A stretch of 64,000 nt of DNA, taken from contig CM039122.1 of assembly GCA_022036555.1 (NCBI GenBank), forward strand, positions 50,675,072 to 50,739,071, in the 5' to 3' direction. Positions 57,183-64,000 of this stretch are shown here, one piece after another. Every line of letters starts with the position of its first letter. Position 1 is the first letter of the stretch. The stretch is from Microstegium vimineum (Eukaryota > Streptophyta > Magnoliopsida > Poales > Poaceae). Below the pieces are notes generated by a model. That model was not told the DNA's origin. It saw nothing but the letters and a program-made list of their open reading frames with translations, and searched no databases. The position numbers and the translations under genes are program-made.

Positions 57183-58755
57183 ATGAGCACCGATCGTTGG
57201 CGAGTCCAAGTCTAAAAAAATCCTCGTCGTTGCACGCCTTGTTCACAATAATCTGGAGGTTTTGGTTTACCAGGATCGCATGCAAATAATCTGATGAGCA
57301 CCACTAGTTGCCATCTCGTGTAGTCGCGGAGCCCCGGATCCGGCCAAGAACTTAGGATATTATTTGGTGAACTGTGAGTGATAGAGTCAGTCAGTCAGAC
57401 TCGCCGATGTTTCTTTTGAAGAACGAATGTGAGGTGTGCTTTTGTTTTCCGTACAATCTTAAGCCCTTTCCAACAAGGCTTCGGGTATTATTTTTCAAAA
57501 AAAACAAGGCTTCGGGTAAATCTACTGTTGGGCAGGTTGGGCAGTATAGATGGCCATCGGGCCGTGCCAACCCGTGTCGTGCCCGGCTGCCGGCCCACGG
57601 CACGGCCCATGGACCATTTTGCCGTGTCGTGCCGTCCGTCGTGCCACGCCGGCCCATGAGCACCGATCGTTGGCGAGTCGAAGTCTAAAAAATTCCTCGT
57701 CGCTGCACGCCTTGTTCACAATAATCTGAAGGTTTTGGTTTACCAGGATCGCTTAAGGACGGTGCATCGCATGCAAATAATCTGATGAGCACCACTGGTT
57801 GCCATCTCGTGTAGTCGCGTAGCCCCGGATCCGGCCAAGAACTTAGAATATTATTTGGTGAACTGTGAGTGATAGAGCCAGTCAGTCAGACTCGCCGATG
57901 CACATCTCAAGGATGTATTGCAAGGGAGAATCCAGAGACTATGATCTTTTGAAGAACGAATGTGAGGTGTGCTTTTGTTTTCCGTACAAACTTAAGCCCT
58001 TTCCAACAAGGCTTCGGGTATTATTTTTTAAAAAAACAAGGTTTCGGGTAAATCTACTGTTGGGCAGTATAGATGGTCATCGGGCCGTGCCAACCCGTGC
58101 CGTACCTAGTTGTGCTTCGTGCCTAGTCGTACCGTGTCTGGCTGCCGGCCCACGGCACGACCCATGGACTATTTTGCCGTGACGTGCCGCCCGTCGTGCC
58201 ATGCCGGCCCATGAGCACCGATCGTTGGCAAGTCTAAGTCTAAAAAAATCCTAGTCGCTGCACGCCTTGTTCACAATAATTTGCAGGTTTTGGTTTAACA
58301 GGATCGCTTAAGGGCATGCAAATAATCTGATGAGCACCACTGGTTGCCATCTCGTGTAGTCGCGGAGCCCCGGATCCGGCCAAGAACTTAGGATATTATT
58401 TGGTGAACTGTGAGTGATAGAGCCAGTCAGTCAGACTCGCCGATGCACATCTCAAGGATGTATTGTAAGGGAGAATCCAGAGACTGATCTTTTGAAGAAC
58501 GAATGTGAGGTGTGCTTTTGTTTTCCGTACAACCTTAAGCCCTTTCCAACAAGGCTTCGGGTATTATTTTTCAAAAAAAACAAGGTTTCGGGTAAATCTA
58601 CTGTTGGGCAGTATAGATGGCCATCCGGCCGTGTCAACCCGTGTCGTGCTTAGTTGTGCTTCGTGTCTAGTCGTGCCGTGCCTGGCTGCCGGTCCACGGC
58701 ACGGCCCATGGACCATTTTGCCGTGTCGTGCCGCCCGTCGTGCCATTCCAGCCCA
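57183..58755. repeat. Tandem array, three units of about 470-560 bp
   Basis: Units begin ATGAGCACCGATCGTTGGC at 57183, 57656 and 58211. Each contains TGATGAGCACCACT, CCCCGGATCCGGCC, GTGAGTGATAGAG and GAACGAATGTGAGGTGTGC, and ends in a GC-rich part with many CGTGCC strings. Units 2 and 3 have about 45 extra bases (GCACATCTCAAGGATG..) and a longer GC part, so unit 1 is a deletion form or the older one. No long reading frame persists between units. Confidence 0.85.
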
Positions 58756-59245
58756 TAGCCCGTTAGACAAAAAACACTTCAATTTTTTTTGTAAATATTC
58801 ATCATTTTCAGTTTTTAACATGTGTTCATTATTTTTAACATGTCACAATTAAATTATTAGTTATCATAAATCATTAAACAACTTATTTTATAACTAAATA
58901 ATCTGTTGAAATCACAATCACGGTGCCGCTCCCGTGCAGCTTCTTAGATCGGGTCGTGCCCGTGCCGTGCCACGTGCCTAGGTGGCGGCCTAGGCCGTGC
59001 CGTGCTCGGGCCGAGCCAAAACACCGTGCCATGGGTCGGGCCGTCGGGCCTCGTGCCTCATGGACAAATATACTTGGGCATAGGGGTGTTATTTGTTGAT
59101 GGTAAGCCTAAACCCTGAATTCTAAATATTTATTTTATTATTTTTATATTTTAGATGAGAAATTTAAAATTTTCTGAGGTTGTGGTATATATATGGTGTC
59201 AACATTCGAAGTCATCTAAAATTTCTAGAAAATGAAGCAATTATT
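58756..59245. other. AT-rich segment followed by a GC-rich CGTGCC-type segment
   Basis: 58760-58920 is AT-rich. 58920-59060 is packed with CCGTGCC, GGGCCG and GGCCTAGGCC strings like those ending each unit of the array. It may be the other end of the element whose GC-rich end was multiplied in the array. No gene is present. Confidence 0.45.
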
Positions 59246-61315
59246 TTTTTTAGATAATGGATAATAAATATCCGGCTTCATCTATCAACCGATAGAATCA
59301 GACTAATTATTACAAGAGTTTGCCGAAAGGCATAACGGGGAATAAAAGTGTCATTGGTGCACAATCGAGCACTACACATTGCAAAAAAAAATTTCAGATA
59401 ACCATCCGTTTGAGCTAAAAAAATGCATCGCTCCTGTCTCTAAATGTTGAGACACAAGGAAAAGGTGCTCTCTTGACTCTTCACGCTGTTGTAAGCTTGC
59501 CCACTGTCGAAGCCAGTGTGTGCCCCTAAAAAGAACCTACAAAAAAGTTTTTGGTATGCATTTGTCAAAAACAACTTCGTTTCTTGTTATCCAAATTGCC
59601 CAGCAAAGTGTCGATGCTGTTGTTAATAACAATGAATTGTACTCTTTGTTTCCTACTTTGGACCACCTAATAAACAAATCAATAATGTCACTAGGAGGTG
59701 CGATTCCAAAAAGTACATGTACCGCACGCCACAGGAATTTGGCATAAACACATTCTATAAAAAGGTGTTGAATTGACTCTGGCGAATGGCAAAAACAACA
59801 TTGTTTATCACCATGCCAGTTCCTTCTAGCTAAGTTATCCTTAGTTAGAATTACCCTTTTTTAGATACCAAAGAAAAAAAATTATTTTCATTGGGACTTT
59901 AATTTGTCATAAATCCTCTGAAACTGTAACTCCATTGTTAATTAACGCAACATATATGGATTTGACTGTAAATGTACCAAATGATTTCAAGCTCCAAACA
60001 AAGACATCTTTCTCCTCTGATAAAACCAAATTTTGTACAGAAGCAACAATTCTATGCCAGTTTGCCAAATTTGCATTTACTAAATTTCTCCAAAAAGAGA
60101 TATTTAGAGGTATTGCATTTAGAACTTGTGCCACAGAATTATTTTTACTCCTGACAATATTGAACAAGGAAGGAAAATTATCTTTTAGAGGCTTATTCCC
60201 CAGCCATGTATCAAACCAAAACCTAGTTTGGGTCCCATCTTTCACATTAAACGAACCAAAACTGATGAAGGTATCCTTGACGTTCATTAAACTTTTCCAG
60301 AAGTGTGAATCTGTTGGTTTTTTGACACAACTTCCTAATGTTCTATGTTTGATATATTTATTTCTTAGAAGCTCTTGCCTCATGCCATCTTCATTTAGTA
60401 ATTTGAAAATCCATTTGCTCAATAAACATTTGTTTTGTACTTCCAAATTTTGTATTCCTAGGCCTCCTTGATCCTTAGGTTGACAAAGAATCTCCCATTT
60501 GGCCAGCCTGTATTTGCGCTTATGCTGGTCACTTTGCCAGTAAAAACGAGACCTATAACAGTCAATCTTCTCTAACACTCCGCGGGGAAGTTCAAAAAAA
60601 GACATCATAAACATCGGTAAGCTAGAGAGCATCGAGTTTATTAAAACTAACCTTCCTCCTGTAGTAAACAATTTGCCTTTCTAGCCGCTCAGTCTCTTTT
60701 CTATTCTATCTTCGATCATCTTCCAATCTTTATTATTTAATTTTCTAACGTTCATAGGCAGTCCTAAGTACCTAAAAGGATATTTACCAACCTCACATCC
60801 AAACAGTTGCGAGTAGTACTCCTCATACTCCTTAGCATTGCCAAAGTAGAAGATTTCACTTTTGTTGAAATTTATTTTGAGACCAGATAGTTTTTCGAAG
60901 GTTGTTAAAAGTAGCTTCATGTTAACTGCCTTCTCAACATCATGGCTCATAAAAATAACAGTGTCATCCGCATGCTGAAGAATGGACAGGCCATCCTGAA
61001 TTAGATTAGGTATAACCCCTTCCACTTGTCCTGCTTCCTTGGCCCTGGCTATTAGTATGGCCAGCATGTCAACTACTATGTTAAATAGTATAGGTGACAT
61101 GGGGTCACCTTGCCTCAAACCTTTTCTAGTCTGGAAGTAAGAACCTAGTTGGTCATTAACCTTAATGTTTACATTACCCCCCTGTGTGGATTGCTCCACC
61201 CATTCACACCATTTATGTGAGAAACCTTTTATCCTAAGTGTTTGTTGCAAGAAACTCCATCTGACCTTATCATAGGCCTTTTCAAAGTCAATTTTAAAAA
61301 TTACTCCATCTTTTT
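59246..61315 (-). mobile_element. 5'-truncated LINE (L1-type non-LTR retrotransposon), RT and zf-RVT
   Basis: Reading right to left, RT begins at its motif A (FKIDFEKAYDKVRW, about 61290) and continues TRKGLRQGDPMSPILFNIVV, LQHADDTVIFM (the F/YADD box, here HADD), GLKINFNKSE and KYPFRYLGLPM to a stop at 60681. After about 10 bp the next block has GGRLVLINSMLSSLPMFMMS and KWEILCQPKDQGGLGI (59907-60671). The remaining part to 59246 corresponds to the zinc-binding zf-RVT region, out of frame. An A-run on the minus strand at 59246-59254 marks the 3' end. The endonuclease and first frame are missing. No target duplication was found. Confidence 0.85.
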
Positions 61316-61316
61316 T

Positions 61317-62328
61317 TGTGTGTAAATGTTTTAGATTAGAAATTTATCAACTACAAGTTATAAATCTTAGCGATAGGTCTGCTCCAATGAGTAGTGTCGT
61401 GCTGTGTCTTCTAGCAAACAAAATATTGAGTAGTGTTCATCAACAAATACCTCCAATGAAAAGTGGTCTACAACAAATTTACCTTTCTAACAATGTCTAT
61501 CCTTCTTGCCATCGGCCTGCTCGTAAAAACCTTTGGATTTGGGACATGAAGAGATGGTTGAGTGGACTATCATATCATAAAAACCTTTGGATTTGAGACG
61601 GGAAGAGATGGTTGAGTGTACAATTTGTTTTACCAAGGGTTTGAATCCCTCTCTTTTCGTCCCCACGATCATTTGGAACTTTCAAATGGTAAAGGATTCT
61701 AACCCTTGGATTTTCTTGTTGTACAAAATAAATCTAATTTTAATTTATGAGAAAGAAATCTTTTTTTTTGGATTTTTACTCCTCACGCTTAGGATCATTA
61801 CTCTTGATAGGATTTTGGATCAGTTGAAACACATGAATTTTACAGAAACATTTTTATCTCCCAAATAATAGAGAGAATTGTCATGTGTTCTGACAAGGAT
61901 TGAGCTGCGCATCAAAAGTGATGTACCAAATGACAAAGAACAAAGGTTTTTGGTGCGTGGAGGGGACAGTCGAGTCCTCCTGGACCGTGGGAAATGCAAG
62001 TGAAAAGAAATACCGTTTTTTTTTTGCTTTGATTAATTCAAGTTGACAAACACGTCTAGGCGTGTTCTATAAAAAAAATCAAGTTGACAAAGATTTGAGC
62101 CTCTGCTCACAAAAAGGTGAAAATTAAACATATCAAACTTGTATAAACATAAGAGTCAGTCCACAGACGAGTAATCCAACGCGAGACTTGTCGTGTCACC
62201 CAGGACCCATCGAGGTCATCCTTTCGGCTCCTTTCAAGGTTCATCAATCTACCAAACGAAAGCAAAGACATTCACCATCACCAACTCCCAACAATAGTAA
62301 GCCATTTGGCCTCGATTGGATTCTTGAC
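61317..62328. other. No gene recognised; short direct repeat
   Basis: AT-rich sequence. A stretch of about 42 bp beginning AAAAACCTTTGGATTTG and including AGAGATGGTTGAGTG occurs at about 61525-61567 and 61577-61620 with a few differences. A smaller repeat, AATCAAGTTGACAAA or near it, is present around 62037 and 62088. Confidence 0.5.
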
Positions 62329-62334
62329 AATTTT

Positions 62335-62465
62335 ACGTCTTGTTCGCTGGGCTTATTAGCACGGCTTATCAGTCATGGTACAATGTTTTTAACCCACAAT
62401 AAAACAGCAAAAAAACAGTATCAGCCAGTTTATCAGCCGCACAAACGATCAGCCGAACAAAGTGA
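62335..62465. mobile_element. Small inverted-repeat MITE (probably hAT type), copy 2
   Basis: Same family as 49085-49213: ACGTCTTGTTCGCTGGGC at the left, GATCAGCCGAACAAAGTGA at the right, with GGCTTATCAGTCATGG, CAATAAAACAGC and TTTATCAGCC inside. Both copies are preceded by AATTTT. Confidence 0.6.
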
Positions 62466-62484
62466 TTTGTCCTAGATTGGGTTA

Positions 62485-63211
62485 GAGCATCTTCATCAAC
62501 AATACCTAAACAGACCTCTACTTTTGCTATCTATTTTCGTAATATCCATCTGTTGTTGTTTGCTCCCGCATCACTACTTAAAACAACTCTAAAACCATTC
62601 TTCCAAACACGTGTGACCCACGTGTCATCCTCTCTCTCATGTTCTTCTCTAGGGAGCATTTCGTCGGCAGCGTGCAAGCCGCCACACCTAGCCTTGTCGG
62701 CCAGGGCCACGTCGCCTAGGGCTAGCTATGTGGGGATCGGCTGGAGGCGGGGAAGAAGCAGACCAGCTGGAGATAGGAGACTGGCTCCTATCTTTGTCGG
62801 TGAGCGCCCACGCCGGGGAGGCCAGTTAGCACCAGGGAGAACCCTGCGCCATAGAACGACCAGTTTGCACCTCTCAGGGCAGTGGCACTGGGCTAGCCTT
62901 GACGTTGCCAGTACCACAAAGGATGACCGCGTCAAATAGAGCCATGTTGGGGCATGCCATCAGCGGGGAAGAAGCCACCGCGTCGGAACCTATCGTGGAC
63001 TCGCGGGGAAGAAGACTGGTCGCAACGTCTTGCAGGGAAAAAGTAGGAGGTGTGGAGTAGGGGGGGCAACATAGATAGAAGGTGAACGGGGAAAAGTAAA
63101 AGACCAACAAATCTAGGGGGTGTAGTTGGGGCCTCTTGGAATTGATTTTTTTGACCTCCACTATCCAAATCTAGAGTAGAGGTCAAATAGTGAGCATTGC
63201 AGGAGATGCTC
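62485..63211. mobile_element. Tourist-like (PIF/Harbinger type) non-autonomous element, 727 bp
   Basis: Ends GAGCATCTTCATCAACA and CATTGCAGGAGATGCTC are inverted repeats flanked by TTA (62482-62484, 63212-63214). The interior is GC-rich and has a 128-codon frame (62553-62939, plus) unlike any transposase. It may be captured host sequence. Confidence 0.75.
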
Positions 63212-63226
63212 TTAGAGGGACAACTA

Positions 63227-63456
63227 CTCCTTCCACATTTCTAAAGGAGGTCGTTTTGAGGTTGTATTAAGTCAAATATCTGACAACAAATAAATTCTTT
63301 TTAAAGTGATGTAAGTAGATTTATCTCAATAGTTTTTATAAAAATATATGGTGAATATATTTTAAAATATTTTATAGCAAAAAAATAGGGATTAAAGTTA
63401 TTTTTGGAGACCATATCGTTGCCCAAAAACAATTTTCGTTAGGGACATGAAGAGAG
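63227..63456. mobile_element. Stowaway-type MITE, 230 bp
   Basis: Ends CTCCTTCCACATTTCT and AGGGACATGAAGAGAG are imperfect inverted repeats (about 11 of 16), flanked by TA at 63225-63226 and 63457-63458. It starts 13 bp after the previous element's target site. Confidence 0.6.
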
Positions 63457-63530
63457 TACACTGCATACGGTACTCGCAGCCAACCATATTTGTGTGAGCA
63501 ACTCCATGTATTTTCTATGATTAACTAGCT

Positions 63531-63742
63531 GGCCTGTTTGGAACTGCCTCGATCCACGTTTTTTAGCTCTGCTCCACGTTTTTTAGCCAAACGATTTCAC
63601 CTCCACGCACACAGCTCTAGAAAAAAAAAATGTGGAGTTGTGAAAGCACCTAAAGAGGTGCTCCATAAAAACCTAAAGTTCGTGGAGCTGCTCTACAGTG
63701 GAGTTTGTGGAGCAGAGTTTGTGGAGCAGTCTCAAACAGACC
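63531..63742. mobile_element. Small inverted-repeat MITE, family uncertain
   Basis: GGCCTGTTTGGAACTGC at the left and GCAGTCTCAAACAGACC at the right are inverted repeats. The interior has several GTGGAG and CTCCACG strings in both orientations. No clean target duplication was found, so hAT and PIF types remain open. Confidence 0.6.
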
Positions 63743-64000
63743 CAGTTTAGCATGTTAACAAAATAAATAGCAACCTCAATTTATTTTCCTCTCCAACAAT
63801 TTCCTATATTATCTCCGTAAAGGAATTTGCATTAAGAACTTCAAACTGTTTCTAACAAAGCAAACATCTTTCAATAGTTTATTTGTCTCTTATTATTTTC
63901 TCACATGAAACCTTTTTTTTTCAATTTATTATGGATCTAATTTACTCTGGTCTCGCGTGAAAAACACCATATAGAGAGTGAATACAGAGTTTCTCTTGAT
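63743..64000. other. No gene recognised
   Basis: AT-rich sequence to the window end with no frame, repeat or site I can support. Confidence 0.5.

Overview
This window is nuclear DNA from a grass, most likely of the Panicoideae/Andropogoneae (sorghum, sugarcane or Miscanthus type). The reasons are the large grass-style LTR retrotransposons of the Tat, Tekay and Maximus/SIRE lineages, the tRNA-derived SINEs and Stowaway/Tourist-like MITEs, and a GC-rich intronless plastid gene beside an intron-rich membrane-protein gene. The species cannot be fixed from the sequence alone. All coordinates and mismatch counts were made by hand.

Bases 1-46846 are one retrotransposon nest. The oldest layer is a Tekay/Del chromovirus on the minus strand (TE-E, 35255-46846). 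Its left LTR was hit by a Ty1/copia Maximus/SIRE-type element (TE-D, 30604-35254, plus strand). TE-D was in turn hit by a Tat-clade Ty3/gypsy element (TE-A, 1-30603, minus strand). TE-A carries two further insertions: a second Tat-clade element (TE-B, 3480-16536, TSD GAGTG) and a solo LTR (TE-C, 19536-22498, TSD ATCCC). The left parts of TE-A, TE-D and TE-E lie outside the window. LTR divergence by eye (TE-E about 4%, TE-A about 4%, TE-B about 2%) agrees with this order. Every gag-pol is broken by stops and frameshifts.

Three things in the nest go beyond ordinary gag-pol. (1) TE-A and TE-B each carry, between pol and the 3' LTR, an intron-containing gene on the opposite strand with its own TATA box. 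It is of Transposase_28 type in TE-A and plant-mobile-domain type in TE-B, and both end in coiled coils. (2) TE-E has an extra reading frame ahead of gag whose product begins like the histone H3 tail (ARTKRTARKS), continues as a coiled coil and ends acidic, while its pol ends in a chromodomain. (3) TE-B is saturated with the heptamer TGCCGAT/ATCGGCA, dispersed over LTRs, introns and both coding strands.

Bases 46847-56180 hold the host genes. A truncated WAT1-like copy (47184-47749, last two exons only, with a Tourist-like MITE at its stop codon) is followed by an intact six-exon WAT1-related transporter gene (49672-52460, plus strand) with a SINE in intron 3. Tail to tail with it is an intronless carotenoid cleavage dioxygenase 4 gene (CCD4, 53309-55216, minus strand). 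The two genes show no evident functional link beyond adjacency.

Bases 56181-64000 are gene-poor: MITEs, a threefold tandem array of about 0.5 kb units (57183-58755), a 5'-truncated LINE (59246-61315, minus strand) and four more small inverted-repeat elements. No tRNA, rRNA or CRISPR was found.
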